NCBI GenBank assembly: GCA_019448385.1
Contig: JAGTXO010000013.1
Coordinates: 434,001-498,000 of the forward strand
Source: Diacronema lutheri
Lineage: Eukaryota > Haptophyta > Pavlovophyceae > Pavlovales > Pavlovaceae
Reading direction: 5' to 3'
DNA: 64,000 nucleotides
How positions within the stretch are numbered: position 1 is the first letter of the stretch; every line of letters starts with the position of its first letter. Below the pieces are notes generated by a model. The model was not told the origin of the DNA. It made no database searches and was given only the letters and a program-made list of their open reading frames with translations. This document shows positions 37,963 to 47,929 of the stretch, piece by piece. Made by a program: the position numbers and the translations under genes.

Positions 37963-39546
37963 TTAAATGGCGACCAAACGCCGGCGCACGCGGCCGCGCG
38001 AGCGCCGGCGCGAGGACTCGGACCCGCGGCGCGAGAACCCCGCAGAGGCGCGTGCGTCCGCCCGGGCGAGCGCGCTCTCAACGCCGGCAAAGTAGGCGTC
38101 GTACAGCTGCGGTGTGTAGCAGAAGTGCGTGCAGTCGCAGCACGAGCTCTGCCGTCTACGCGCGCGCGACCCGACCGCCGCGCGCGCGCGCTGTGCGCCG
38201 GTGCGCGCCGCCAACGCGCCGTTCCCGCAGTGGTCATCCTGGTTGTGCAGGTTGAAGCGTGGCGCGGTGAGCGCGTAAAAGGGCACGAGCTGTACGCCGC
38301 CGCGCGTCACGTTGGCCGCAAGCTCGGCCACGACCTCATTCTCACTGGCCACGTGGTTGTTGGCCGAGACCTCGCGCGTGTGCGCCGCGCACACGCAGCC
38401 GCCCGCGCCAATCCGCTCCGCACCCGCCATGTACGCGCCCGTGCCCTTGAAGTGCTGCGCGGTCGTCTCGCGGAAGAGCACGCGCGTGCCGGCGCGCAGC
38501 GCGCCTGACGTGCCGCGCTCGCTCTCCGCGTTTGTCTGCGCGAAGAGCGCGCGCATCTGCTCGGCGTAAATTCGGATGTCGGTATGCCGGTAGTGGAGTC
38601 CGTAATTGATGAGGAGAATGTCGGATGCCTGCAGCAGAAGGGCGACCGTTTTGGGGTCGTACCTGTAGATGCCGACGAAGACGATGCGCCCGCCCAGGAG
38701 CGTGCCGAGCATCTGCCCGCAGCAGCTCAGCCCGTGCGTGCGCCCCCACGCGCGCCAGACGCCGAGCATCTGCCCACTCAGTCGACGGTCGTAGAGCTCC
38801 TCGCGTTGGATGGCGCAACGGAGCGCGCGGAAGTCGAGGTTACTCACCGAGTCGCCCGCGATGAGCATCGTGCGCGCGCCGAGCCGCTCGACCAGCTGCA
38901 CGATGCGCGCGTCGCCCTCCCGGAGCGCTGGCAGATGCGGGTCGTGCATTGGCCATTCGGCGTAACGCTTGCGCGCCGTGCACTCCGCCTCATTCAGGAC
39001 CGCGTGCTGCGCCTCGTTGATCGCGCACGGCGGCACGCGCGCGCAGCTCACCATCACGTCGGGCGGAGAGCTCGCCTCGCACCATGCGCGCGCGCGCGTC
39101 GCGTTCAGCCCAACGTCGGGCGGAGCGACGGGTAGCGGGCGTGCGCGCGCCTTTGTCAGCGCCGCCCGCCTCAAATTCGCTGCGTACGGGCTCGCGCGCG
39201 GTCCGCGCCGCGCGGCTGGGGCATCGGCGGAGTCCACGGTCCGCAGGGCCGGTGGCATACCTACTGGCTGCGCCTGTCGCGCAGGCCCTCGCTCGAGCGC
39301 ATGCGCACGCGCCGAGCCGCTGCTCGCGAGACTCGCCAGCTCGGTTTGCGCCCGGTCGCGCATGCCGGCCTCCAGCGCGGGGTGAGCGCGTGGCGTCGCG
39401 GTCAGGCGAATGACCGCGCGCTCGGTTTGGTAGCGTACCAGCGCGCCGATCGCCGCGCAGCACGCGAGCGCCACGCATGTGGCGCAGCGCACGTGGCGCG
39501 CACGCCCCGTGAGTGACTCACCGAGCTCCTCCGGCCGCGCCGCCAT
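37963..39546 (-). CDS. PC-esterase / TBL-like O-acyltransferase, type II membrane
   Basis: The 527-residue protein has a short cytoplasmic N-terminus, a signal-anchor (CATCVALACCAAIGALV) and a GDSL-like PC-esterase domain: MLIAGDSVSNLDF (Gly-Asp-Ser), SDILLINYGLHYRH, and the C-terminal Asp-x-x-His pair in SSCCDCTHFCYTPQLYD. Plant TBL and animal CASD1 enzymes use this triad to O-acetylate polysaccharides or sialic acid in the Golgi. The substrate here is unknown. The Arg-rich segment just before SSCCDCTHFC may be an unrecognised short intron. Confidence 0.8.
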   Translation of the reverse strand: MAARPEELGESLTGRARHVRCATCVALACCAAIGALVRYQTERAVIRLTATPRAHPALEAGMRDRAQTELASLASSGSARAHALERGPARQAQPVGMPPALRTVDSADAPAARRGPRASPYAANLRRAALTKARARPLPVAPPDVGLNATRARAWCEASSPPDVMVSCARVPPCAINEAQHAVLNEAECTARKRYAEWPMHDPHLPALREGDARIVQLVERLGARTMLIAGDSVSNLDFRALRCAIQREELYDRRLSGQMLGVWRAWGRTHGLSCCGQMLGTLLGGRIVFVGIYRYDPKTVALLLQASDILLINYGLHYRHTDIRIYAEQMRALFAQTNAESERGTSGALRAGTRVLFRETTAQHFKGTGAYMAGAERIGAGGCVCAAHTREVSANNHVASENEVVAELAANVTRGGVQLVPFYALTAPRFNLHNQDDHCGNGALAARTGAQRARAAVGSRARRRQSSCCDCTHFCYTPQLYDAYFAGVESALARADARASAGFSRRGSESSRRRSRGRVRRRLVAI

Positions 39547-39807
39547 CAAAATGCGCGATGGCGTCGCGGCGAAACGTCGCCAGCGCGGGGCGTCCAGACG
39601 GCAAGGAGGCACACGCGTTGGCCCGCGCGCCCTTGGCGACGGCGCAAACGCCTCTTCGTATTCGCACGTGCACGGGTCCTCCTGGCCACACTGCGTGTCG
39701 CGCGCGTCCGCCTGGCCACGCTACGTGGCGCCAACGCCTGGCCAGCGCACGCTACGTGGCTCTCGACACCGCCGCCATTGCGCAAAAGCGCAGGGCCCCC
39801 CTCAAAA

Positions 39808-40677
39808 ATGGACGCGATTCCCCTCTTGATCTCGTTGTGCAGCTCGGGCGCGACGGTGACCTCACCGTCGTTCGCCTCAGCCAAGGCGTCGCTGATGTCG
39901 ACGCTCCGTGAGGAGTACGGCTCAATGTTTGACCCGATGCGCACAGAGTTTTACGCGCCCGACGTCACGTTCAAGGACCCGATGATCGCTATCTCGGGCG
40001 TGAGCGCCTACCAAAACAATGTCGACCTCCTTGGCGGGCGCAATGCGCTGGGCAAATTCTTGTTCAAGGACGCAAGCATCAAGCTGCACACCATCACGGA
40101 GGACCCCAACGATCCGCTCAAGCTCACGACGCGCTGGACGCTGCAGCTGTGCATGAAAGTCTTGCCGTGGCAGCCGTACGCACGTTTTACCGGCGTCTCG
40201 CAGTACACGCTCGACGAAAACTGCGTGGTGGTCGCGCAGCAGGACTACTGGGATTCGATCAACCTGAGTGGCGGCGGCTACACCATGCGCTCGCCGCTCG
40301 AAGCTTTCGCCGACTTCGCCGCGCAGCTGTCCACGAGCGCCGGCCCGGAACTTTTGCCGTATACGCTGCTGCGCAGAGGCGGCCCGCGGTACGACGTGCG
40401 CCGGTACGGGTTCAAGCCGCCGCAGCGATTGGTCGCCGCGCAGAACGCGCCAATGCAGCCTCCCTCCACGGTGGTGGTCGCAGCGCTGCCGCCAAATGCG
40501 AACGCGGCTGCCGTCAGCGAGGCCGCTGCTGCTGCTCGAGCGCTCGCCGAGAATGACGGGCTGGCCACCGAGGCGGGGCACTGGACCGTCCACGGGTCTG
40601 GATCTGACGAGGTGTGGATCGGCCTCAAGGACGAGGGCCGCGCGGTGTGGCCGATGAGTGATGGCTTGCGCGGGTGA
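39808..40677 (+). CDS. DUF2358-like protein
   Basis: Residues 35-170 match the DUF2358 pattern: MSTLREEYGSMFDP, YAPDVTFKDPMIAISGVSAY, LTTRWTLQLCMKVLPWQPY, FTGVSQYTLDENCVVVAQQD followed by YWDSINL. This NTF2-like domain occurs in plants and algae, often in plastid proteins of unknown function. The C-terminal half is alanine/proline-rich then ends GHWTVHGSGSDEVWIGLKDE. The first ATG (39808) follows CTCAAAAATG; a presequence could come from an upstream exon. It is divergent from the PC-esterase gene (261 bp). Confidence 0.75.
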   Translation: MDAIPLLISLCSSGATVTSPSFASAKASLMSTLREEYGSMFDPMRTEFYAPDVTFKDPMIAISGVSAYQNNVDLLGGRNALGKFLFKDASIKLHTITEDPNDPLKLTTRWTLQLCMKVLPWQPYARFTGVSQYTLDENCVVVAQQDYWDSINLSGGGYTMRSPLEAFADFAAQLSTSAGPELLPYTLLRRGGPRYDVRRYGFKPPQRLVAAQNAPMQPPSTVVVAALPPNANAAAVSEAAAAARALAENDGLATEAGHWTVHGSGSDEVWIGLKDEGRAVWPMSDGLRG

Positions 40678-40816
40678 AGCAGGGGAAAAACATGTGCGAC
40701 CCGGGTCGTACTATACTACTACTAACGGCGCTTACGTCAGGACAGCGGGTTCAGCACCAGCTGCGGGGGGATCGAGTAGCCACCAATGTCGTCGATCCGG
40801 TCGTACAATACCCACC

Positions 40817-43800
40817 CTACTGTCCGGACAGGCCCGGACCGATGGTTGTTTGCTTCATCGTCGTCACGCGCTTGAGGCAGATGCTCCCCCTTCTCGCTGC
40901 GACCATTTGAGGCCAGTGGTACCAGAGCTCGCAGCGCCGGATGAGCGCGTTGAATTCGACGGCGTGGCACGACTCGAGCCGCTCCGTGCAGAGCGCCTCG
41001 CACAGGTGCAACGAGCTCACGGCCGCAGGCGCGAGTTCATAGTTGCGGCTGTCGTCGTCGCGAGCGGCCCTGGGCAACCGGCCGGCGACGCAGTACGAGT
41101 TGCGCCCGTCAGCGCTCGCGTTGTTCGCAGCGAGCTTCTCAGCCGACCACGCGTTCGAGACGGGCAAGTAGTCGTGCACCGGCAGCATCGTGACACGCGG
41201 GGCGAGTCCGGCGCTCTTGCCATTGTCGTGTGGCGTCCTGTGCTGCACCCACGTGCCGACCATCCCGCCCATCTGCGAGGTGAGCAGGCCGGTGAAGTCG
41301 CGCACCGCCGTCACGCAATAGGCACCAATCTCGTCCTCGTCCTGCGAGCTGGTCGTATTCGGCAAGCGCGTTTTCATTGTCACGCCCACTGCACACGTGG
41401 CCGCGACGAGCCCGTCCTTGACGAGCACCTGTCGCGGCGCGGTCGCGGCGCCAGTACGGAGGCACACAGGAGGCCGCGCGGCGCGGATGACGAGGATCGC
41501 CTCAATGAGTTGAGCGCGCAGACGCGCGGCGCGTGGCGTGCGAGCGGGGATGGGGAAAGGGAAGAGGGGGAGGGGGGGGGGGGGGGGGGGGGGGGAGCGC
41601 GCGCACGTGGTTGGGCAGCCCAGCAATGATTTCGAAGGGGATGACCGCGTCGGCGAGGCGCTCGAGGTCGACGCGCAGCGCAAGGCGGTCGAGCAGCCGC
41701 TGCAGCACGCACGAGGACGAGGCGGGCATGAGCGCCTTGATCTCATCGTCGCCGTCGCGCTGCAGCGCCGTGTACTCATCGGGCGTGCCGCCGAAGAGCA
41801 TGACGCGCTCGCGCGAGATCTTCATCATCGCTGCATGCACGCGCGCCGTGCGGGCACGCGCTGGGATCCCCGCTCAGCGACTTGGAGTTCAGTTGGGATC
41901 CCCGCGCTGGGGTCCCCGCTCAGCGCTGGGATCCCCGCTCAGCACGCGGTGCGCGGTACGCGGTGCGCGCGCGCACCGTGGAGCGGCACGAGCCGCTGCG
42001 CCTGCTCGCCATCGTAGCGCATGAGCAGGTGGCCGTCGAGCTCGGAGATGCCGTTGGTCAGCACCGAGCCGTGCGTCTCGAGCGTGCCCAGGCAGCCGCC
42101 CAGGTCGCGCATCGCGCCCGCGTTGACGACCTCGGCCGAGCCGAGCGCAGTAATGGACGTCGGGTCGGCGCGCAGCCGCTCGTCGAGCGGCTGCCACGGG
42201 CGCGCGGAGCAGAGGCGCACCGAGAGCGGTGGCACAGCGAAGAGGAAGCGCGGCACCGCGCCGAACCGCGCGGCGACGTTGGCGTGCAGCTTGAGCCGCT
42301 CGGTGCTCGCGCGCTGCACCTGCACGCCGCCGAGCTTGACCGCCTCAACGAGGGGCCCCCCCGCCGCATCCGAGAACAAATGGAGGCCAGAGCAGTCGGC
42401 GCAGCCGGCGCGGCGCTGGAGCATCCGTACGGTCGACTGCAGCTGGATCGCGCGCCGCTTTGTGAGCGCAATCCGGATGTCGATCTCCTTGGCGCCGAGC
42501 GAGAAGCCGAGGCACGCGACCGTCACGCGCAGCCGCACGCGCACACGCGGCGCCGTCGCCTCCTCAGGGTCGTGCGGGTCAATCGGCCCGCCCTTTGGGA
42601 TGGGCGCGCGCACCTGCGGCGCCGTCGTGTCCACGTTGACGCCGCTCACGCCGATCCCCTCGCCGATGCTCGTCGCGAGCCGCGTGACGGAGCTCGCGAG
42701 TTCCTCCTCATTGGGGATCCGTACGCTCAGCAGCATCTCGTGGTCCTGCGCGCCGCTCGAGACAGTCCACGCGCGCGGTGCGGCCGTCGATCGCGAGAGC
42801 CACGAGCCCGCCGCGTCCGCCGCGCCCGCCGCCGCGCCGCCGGCGGGCGCGCCGCCGCCGTCCGCGCGCGCGCCGTCGCCGCCGGGCGTACGCGGCGTGC
42901 GCACCCACGCGCGTTCCTCGGCGGACAGCGGTCGAATCGGCTCCTCGTACGGCGCGAGCGGGCACACGAACTCGCCGCCGTTCGAACGCAGCGACCACAG
43001 GTAGGCGCCGACCGTGTGCGCGCGATCGTATGTGAATTGGCGCGAAGGATCCCCCGGATAGCACGGCGCGGGCGTCGCCTTCGAGTCCTCCACGCAGCCG
43101 AGCGAGACGAGCGAGGCGTTGACGAGCAGGCGCTCGTAGCACACCCACAGCTGCCGCTCGCGCCGCGCGTGCAGCGCGAGCCCGTCCGCCGTGCGACCGC
43201 ACGCCGAGTCAAGCGCCGCCTGCAGACAGCCCGGCCAAATGAGCGTCACGTCCGCGTCGCGCATGCCCGCCTCGTCCTGCCGCGCGCGCGAGCCGACGCG
43301 GCGGCGCGCGCCGCTCGCGCGCGCGCGCTCGGGCGAGGGCGGTGCGGGCGGCGCGCTCGGCGGCGGCGGCGAGAGCTCGCACCCGCGCGCCGCCAGGTCG
43401 GCGACGAGCCACGGCTCGAGGAGGACGCGTGGCAGCTCGAGCATCGGAGCGTCGTAGCAGCTCGCGACCGAGCCGTCGTTGGCGGCGCAGGCGGTGGGCG
43501 AGAGGTCGCCCTCCGCGCTGGCGTAACAGCCCCAGATGCCCTCGCGCCGTCGCGCGATCGTGCCGGGTGAGAGCGCGTGGCATTCCTCGTCGAGCCGGCG
43601 CTGCACGCACGAGCCGAGCACGTCGAGCGCGATCAGTGTCGTGCCATCCGCCTTCTCGAAGGAGAAGGCAGGATCGGTGAAGAGGACGGTGGCTGGCGCG
43701 ACCGACGCCAGGTTAAGCACCAGCCGCAGCGGCGTCTGAAAGACGCACAGGTCGGGCATCTCGAGCGCGGCGATCCGGAGCTCCGTGCAGACGAGCGGCA

Positions 43801-44044
43801 GGATCCGGCTCGCGACCGCGCACGCGCCCGCCGTAAGCAGCGCGAGCAGCGTGATGCACAGGCTGCACGAAAACGTGCGGAGCGGATGCGTCTGCACGTC
43901 GTGCCACACCGCCGCGGGCCATGCGGAGAGCAGCGCGAGGGCGCCGCGCGGCGCGTGCTGCCGCTTTGGCTTCATCGCGAGCTCGCCATTCGGGCGCAGC
44001 GGCGTCGGGTCGAGCTCGTCGTACACCTTGGCGCCGGCTGGCAT
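40817..44044 (-). CDS. Large type II membrane protein with Cys-rich ectodomain, novel
   Basis: Exons 44044-41977, 41830-41607 and 41500-40817 (phases 1 and 0) give 991 residues. After a cytoplasmic head, one membrane segment (SLCITLLALLTAGACAVAS) leads to a long ectodomain. Two related Cys modules occur in tandem: GSCVQRRLDEECHAL ... GIWGCYASAEGDL ... SCYDAP and GCLQAALDSACGR ... QLWVCYERLLVNASL ... PCYPGDP. A beta-rich middle follows and the C-terminus holds a PAN/apple-like Cys pattern (LHLCEALCTERLESCHAVEF, CELWYHW, GSICLKR). No overall family is known to me; a surface or vesicle receptor is conceivable. A possible further intron lies near 43280-43330. Confidence 0.6.
41572..41595. repeat. 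24-nt G tract in intron 2 of the novel membrane protein gene
   Basis: On the sense (minus) strand this is a C homopolymer just inside the 5' end of intron 41501-41606. Confidence 0.85.
41859..41943. repeat. Degenerate tandem repeat of CGCTGGGATCCCCGCTCAG in intron 1
   Basis: Four imperfect units of about 19-21 bp, each carrying a GGGATCCC palindrome, fill most of the intron 41831-41976. Confidence 0.8.
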
Positions 44045-44241
44045 GCCGCAAACGCCGTGAGCGCGCACCGGCGCGTGAGAGCGGGCCGGCCAGCCGCTCA
44101 GAGCGAGCTCCTGCGTCACGACGCTCCGGCCCTTGAGAGCGGCAACGTCCCTCCTAAAAGCGCTCACGAACTCTGGCCCTCCCACTTTTTATTTCGCTGG
44201 CAAATTCAAATTCTATGGCGGGCCTCGCGTCCGTTTGGCGC

Positions 44242-46332
44242 TCACTCGGCGCGGCCTTCCTCGCCTTCCCACATCCACAGCCGCACGGTGCCGTCGTGCG
44301 AGCAGCTCGCAAGCTGCGCGGCGCGCTCGCTCCAGTCCACGTCGTACACGACCGCGTCGTGCCCGCACAGCCGGTGCAGCACCGCGCCCGACTGCACGTC
44401 CCACATGTACACGCACCCGTCCTCCGAGCCGCCAACGACCGTCTCATCTTTGGGGCCAAAGCGCGCGCGCACAAAGTTGGCCGACGTGTTGTGGTGCCCC
44501 TTGAATGTCGCGAGCGCGCGCAGCATGCGCACGTCCCAGAGCCGATTTGCATTGCTCCGCGAGCACACGACGAGGTGCAGGCCCGATTCGGAGAGCGCGA
44601 TCGACGAGACCTCGCCGATGAGCGTCGAGCTCAGCGTCTTGATGCTCAAGCCCGAGCGTACGTCCCAGAATTGCACCTTGCAGTCCTTGGAGCCTGCACG
44701 CACGGGCCGCGCACGAGGCAGCGCGCCGCGGCCGCGCGACGGCGCGCTCTGCGGCCGGTGCGGGCACGGGTGTGGCGCGACCGGCGCGCAGGGCCGCCGA
44801 GCGGCGTGCAACGCACGCCGAGCGCGCGCAACGCACGCCGAGCAGGCGCGCACGCGCCGCGCCGCACCGCTGATGACGAGGTTGCCCGCCTGGTTGAAAG
44901 TGGCGCTCGTGACGGCCGACTCGTGACCAAGAAGCGCAGAGACGAGCTTGCCGCCCGCCGGCACATCGTAGACGCGCACTTTTCGGTCAAAGCCGCCGCT
45001 CACCGCCAACCGCTCCGAGTCCGACATGGCCGCTGAGTACACGGCGCCGTGCGCCTTGTCGCCGCAGACGAGCGCACACCGAAACTCGGGGCCGGTGATC
45101 AGCGACGGCGCGAGGCGGCTCTGCGCGCGCGGCGTGCTCTCCGCGCTGCCCGACGCGCGATCGCCATCGCTGCTCCACAGCCGGACGACGCCATCGCCGC
45201 CCGCGCTCACAATCGTGCGCCCGCTCGGCGGCGCGCTCACCGCCCACACGCGGCCCTCGTGCCCGCGCAGCGTCGCGTATGCGCGGCCGTCGTCACGGCA
45301 GTCCCACACGCGCACTGTATTGTCCGAGCCACCCGACACCGCGTACGTGCCCTCGCGGCCGAGGTAAGCGACCGCTTTCACGTCGGCCGAATGGCCGCGC
45401 AACGTCGCGCGCGGCGCGTTTGGCAGCATCGGGCAAGCGTAGTCCTCGAGCAGCGAATGGACGGCGGGCGTGCTCAGGCCGCCGGCGCGCAGGCGCGGGT
45501 GATACTGCGAGAACTCGACCTGGTAGGCATACGCCTGCCGCAGCAGGGCCCACAGCCGCCGCTCGGGCACGTGCCGCGACGCGTCGGAGCCGGGCTGCAG
45601 ACCGCCCGCCGCGCCGCCGTCCGTGCCGCCGGCACAGCCGGCCGCAAAGCTCGCATTCGCGCCCACGCCCGCGCCGACGGCGCTGCCCCCGCCACCGCCG
45701 CCGCCGCCGCCGCTGCCAAGCATGCCGCGCGCCGAGCCCGTGCGGTACTTGTCCATCTCGAGCACGTTGTGCAGCTGCTCGACGAGGGACTGGCGGCCCG
45801 CCTCGGCGCCTTCCCACTCGGGGATGCCTTCCTGCACGTTCTTGCACGTGAGGAGGTAGCAGAGGTCCTTGAAGTCAGCGGCCGAGCGCGCGTACGCCTC
45901 AAGCGGCTTGAGCCGACGGTTGAGCAGGCTGAAGGCCTTTTGCATCTCCTGCGCCGCGACCGTCTCAAGGAAGACCTGCCGCTCGACGGCGAAGAGCAGC
46001 GCCTTGTACCGCTTCCACGGCGGGCTCTTGAGGATCTCACACGCCTTGTTCAGATTCCCATCGAGGATCAGCTGCCGCAGCACCAGCGTCGACGTGTTGT
46101 ACTGCTCGACCTCAGCCATCTTCATGTTGGCCTCGTCCTGGAGCGCGAGCATCGACGTGTAGTAACCTTCGTCCTCGCACCATTGCGCGATCATGCGGAC
46201 GAGGTCATCCTTTATGTACGGGTTTGCCGCGTCAAACAGCGCGTCCGGTCGGACGCGCGGACGCAGCACCGGCCCGCCTACGCGCACGTACTGCGTACGC
46301 TCGCCCGTCGGCGCCGCCGAGCTCGGCTCCAT
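44242..46332 (-). CDS. LisH-CTLH-WD40 repeat protein
   Basis: The 638-residue product has a LisH-like helix pair (KDDLVRMIAQWCEDEGYYTS), a CTLH-like region (LRQLILDGNLNKACEIL, ALLFAVERQVFLETV), a Gly-rich linker and seven or so WD repeats (TLRGHSADVKAVAYL, GGSDNTVRVWDC, GSKDCKVQFWDVRSG, HDGTVRLWMWEGEE). The layout is shared by SMU1, WDR26/GID7 and related scaffold proteins of splicing or ubiquitin-ligase complexes; I cannot choose among them. A 174-bp phase-1 intron (44694-44867) is stop-free and in frame; removing it joins VISG to SKDCKVQFWD and restores the WD repeat. Divergent from SufE-BolA across 68 bp. Confidence 0.82.
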   Translation of the reverse strand: MEPSSAAPTGERTQYVRVGGPVLRPRVRPDALFDAANPYIKDDLVRMIAQWCEDEGYYTSMLALQDEANMKMAEVEQYNTSTLVLRQLILDGNLNKACEILKSPPWKRYKALLFAVERQVFLETVAAQEMQKAFSLLNRRLKPLEAYARSAADFKDLCYLLTCKNVQEGIPEWEGAEAGRQSLVEQLHNVLEMDKYRTGSARGMLGSGGGGGGGGGSAVGAGVGANASFAAGCAGGTDGGAAGGLQPGSDASRHVPERRLWALLRQAYAYQVEFSQYHPRLRAGGLSTPAVHSLLEDYACPMLPNAPRATLRGHSADVKAVAYLGREGTYAVSGGSDNTVRVWDCRDDGRAYATLRGHEGRVWAVSAPPSGRTIVSAGGDGVVRLWSSDGDRASGSAESTPRAQSRLAPSLITGPEFRCALVCGDKAHGAVYSAAMSDSERLAVSGGFDRKVRVYDVPAGGKLVSALLGHESAVTSATFNQAGNLVISGAARRVRACSACVARARRALHAARRPCAPVAPHPCPHRPQSAPSRGRGALPRARPVRAGSKDCKVQFWDVRSGLSIKTLSSTLIGEVSSIALSESGLHLVVCSRSNANRLWDVRMLRALATFKGHHNTSANFVRARFGPKDETVVGGSEDGCVYMWDVQSGAVLHRLCGHDAVVYDVDWSERAAQLASCSHDGTVRLWMWEGEEGRAE

Positions 46333-46400
46333 CGCGTGGAGCGCGGGAACGGAGAGTGGGGTGCCCCGCCCCGCCCCGGGTTGTGCAAAGAGTGCGCACG

Positions 46401-47282
46401 ATGCCCGTCGCCCTTCACTGCTGTCTCGTCGTCGCGCTGGCGGTGGCGCCGACACGCGTCGCGCATGCGCGTGTGGGCGGGCGCGTCGCGCACGCCGGCA
46501 TGTTGATGAGCGCCAGCCTCGGCCTGACGCCCGAGCTCGAGCAGGTGGTCGAGGTCTTCAAGATGGTGCCCGACCAGAAGCTGCGCTACCAGCAGCTCCT
46601 CTTCCTCGCGCAAAAGGCCAAGCCGATGGACGCGGTGCTCAAGGTGCCGGAGAACAAAGTGCCCGGCTGCCTCTCGACTGTCTTCGTCCACGCCACCGCG
46701 GATAGCTCGGGCAACATCTTCTACACGGGCGACTCGGACGCGATGCTGACCAAGGGCCTCGTCGTGCTGCTCACCGACGGCCTCTCCGGGCACACCGCGG
46801 ACGAGATCCTCGCCGTCGACCCCAAATTCATCCAGGAGGCTGGGATCGCCGCGTCCCTCACGCCGGGTCGGAACAACGGGCTCCTTAACATGCTCGCGCT
46901 CATGAAGCAGAAGGCCAAGGCGCTCGCTGGCGTCGCCGTGCCGTCTGGCCCGAGTGCTGCCAATCCGTCGGCCAGCCCGCCCGCCCCGGTCGTCGAGGGC
47001 GGCGGCGCGCCGGTCGCGGACTCAATCATTGGCAAAGTGCTCGCGAAGCTCAAGCCGACCACGGTGCGACTGCGTGACAACTCTGCCCAGCATGCGGGCC
47101 ATGCCGGGCGGGAGGGCCTCGCGGCGAGCGAGACGCATTTTGCGCTCGAGGTTGTCTCGGACGTCTTCTCGGGCCTATCGCTGGTGCAGCGCCACCAGCT
47201 CATCTACGCGCTGCTCGCCGAGGAGATGGCCGGTAGCGTGCACGCGCTGCAGATCACGGCACGCACGACCGCCGAGCCCTAG
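46401..47282 (+). CDS. SUFE1: SufE-BolA fusion, plastid Fe-S cluster assembly
   Basis: Residues about 40-170 form a SufE domain (VVEVFKMVPDQKLRYQQLLF, VPENKVPGCLSTVFV with the sulfur-accepting Cys at residue 90, GLSGHTADEILAVDP). After a Pro/Ala linker, residues about 205-290 form a BolA domain (VRLRDNSAQHAGHAG, SETHFALEVVSDVFSG, LVQRHQLIYALLAEEM). The same fusion is plant SUFE1, which activates the NFS2 cysteine desulfurase in plastids; BolA pairs with monothiol glutaredoxins. The leader CCLVVALAVAPTRVAHA is signal-peptide-like. It has no introns and shares its stop with the next gene. Confidence 0.93.
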   Translation: MPVALHCCLVVALAVAPTRVAHARVGGRVAHAGMLMSASLGLTPELEQVVEVFKMVPDQKLRYQQLLFLAQKAKPMDAVLKVPENKVPGCLSTVFVHATADSSGNIFYTGDSDAMLTKGLVVLLTDGLSGHTADEILAVDPKFIQEAGIAASLTPGRNNGLLNMLALMKQKAKALAGVAVPSGPSAANPSASPPAPVVEGGGAPVADSIIGKVLAKLKPTTVRLRDNSAQHAGHAGREGLAASETHFALEVVSDVFSGLSLVQRHQLIYALLAEEMAGSVHALQITARTTAEP

Positions 47283-47929
47283 TTTTTGCCTTTGGCGTTC
47301 AGTTGGTGGAAGAGGTGAGTGATGCGCCGTTGCTTCGTCTGCCTCTCGTCTCGTCGTAACTCGGCAAAGCCCGCTCGACGGAGAAGGCCTCCGTACTCGG
47401 CGAAGAATGCGGGCGTCCCCGTCTCGCGCACGGCCCACTTGTCCTGCGCCATTGTCTGGAAGAACACGTCGCTGATGAGGAGGCCGTGCGGTTTGAGCAC
47501 ACGCCAGACCTCGGAGATGAACTGTGCGAGCCGCGGGATGTGGTCCAGGATGTTGGTGTAGACGACGTCCACGGTGCCGTTTCCAAACTGTCGCAAGTTG
47601 TGCGCGTCGCCCTTGAGAACATACTCGGCATTCGTGGGGAAGAGGTCGATGCCGACCGCGAACGCGCCGAGCGAGCCAAAGGCGCGTATCTCTCCCCCAC
47701 CGCGAGCGCCGACGCACAGCATCGACTTGCCGCGGAGCACGAGCTCCCCCGAACGAGTCGCGGGCCCGAAATATTGGAGAACCTTGCGCTCGGTGACCGC
47801 GTCGAAACCGCGTACGAGGGCGGGATGGAGCTTCATTTTAGACTCTTGCAGGGCAAGGTACGACTCCTCCTCAGCGAGCCCGACCGCGGAAAGGAGCGAA
47901 AAGAGTGCGCACAGGCGGCGAACCCCCAT
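47279..47929 (-). CDS. Class I SAM-dependent methyltransferase, secretory
   Basis: The 216-residue protein has a leader (LCALFSLLSAVGLAEEE) and a methyltransferase-11-like core: MLCVGARGGGEIRAFGSLGA (SAM loop), VGIDLFPTNAEYV, GTVDVVYTNILDHI, LKPHGLLISDVFF. The substrate is unknown. Its TAG stop (47281-47279) overlaps the TAG of the convergent SufE-BolA gene in one CTAG. The upstream region contains ATTGAAAGTTCTG, repeated at 48015. Confidence 0.78.
   Translation of the reverse strand: MGVRRLCALFSLLSAVGLAEEESYLALQESKMKLHPALVRGFDAVTERKVLQYFGPATRSGELVLRGKSMLCVGARGGGEIRAFGSLGAFAVGIDLFPTNAEYVLKGDAHNLRQFGNGTVDVVYTNILDHIPRLAQFISEVWRVLKPHGLLISDVFFQTMAQDKWAVRETGTPAFFAEYGGLLRRAGFAELRRDERQTKQRRITHLFHQLNAKGKN

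Noticed and set aside
38137-38190. Short intron in the PC-esterase gene before SSCCDCTHFC
   Set aside because: A 30-bp GT...CAG segment exists, but removing it does not clearly improve the protein, so the ORF was left intact.
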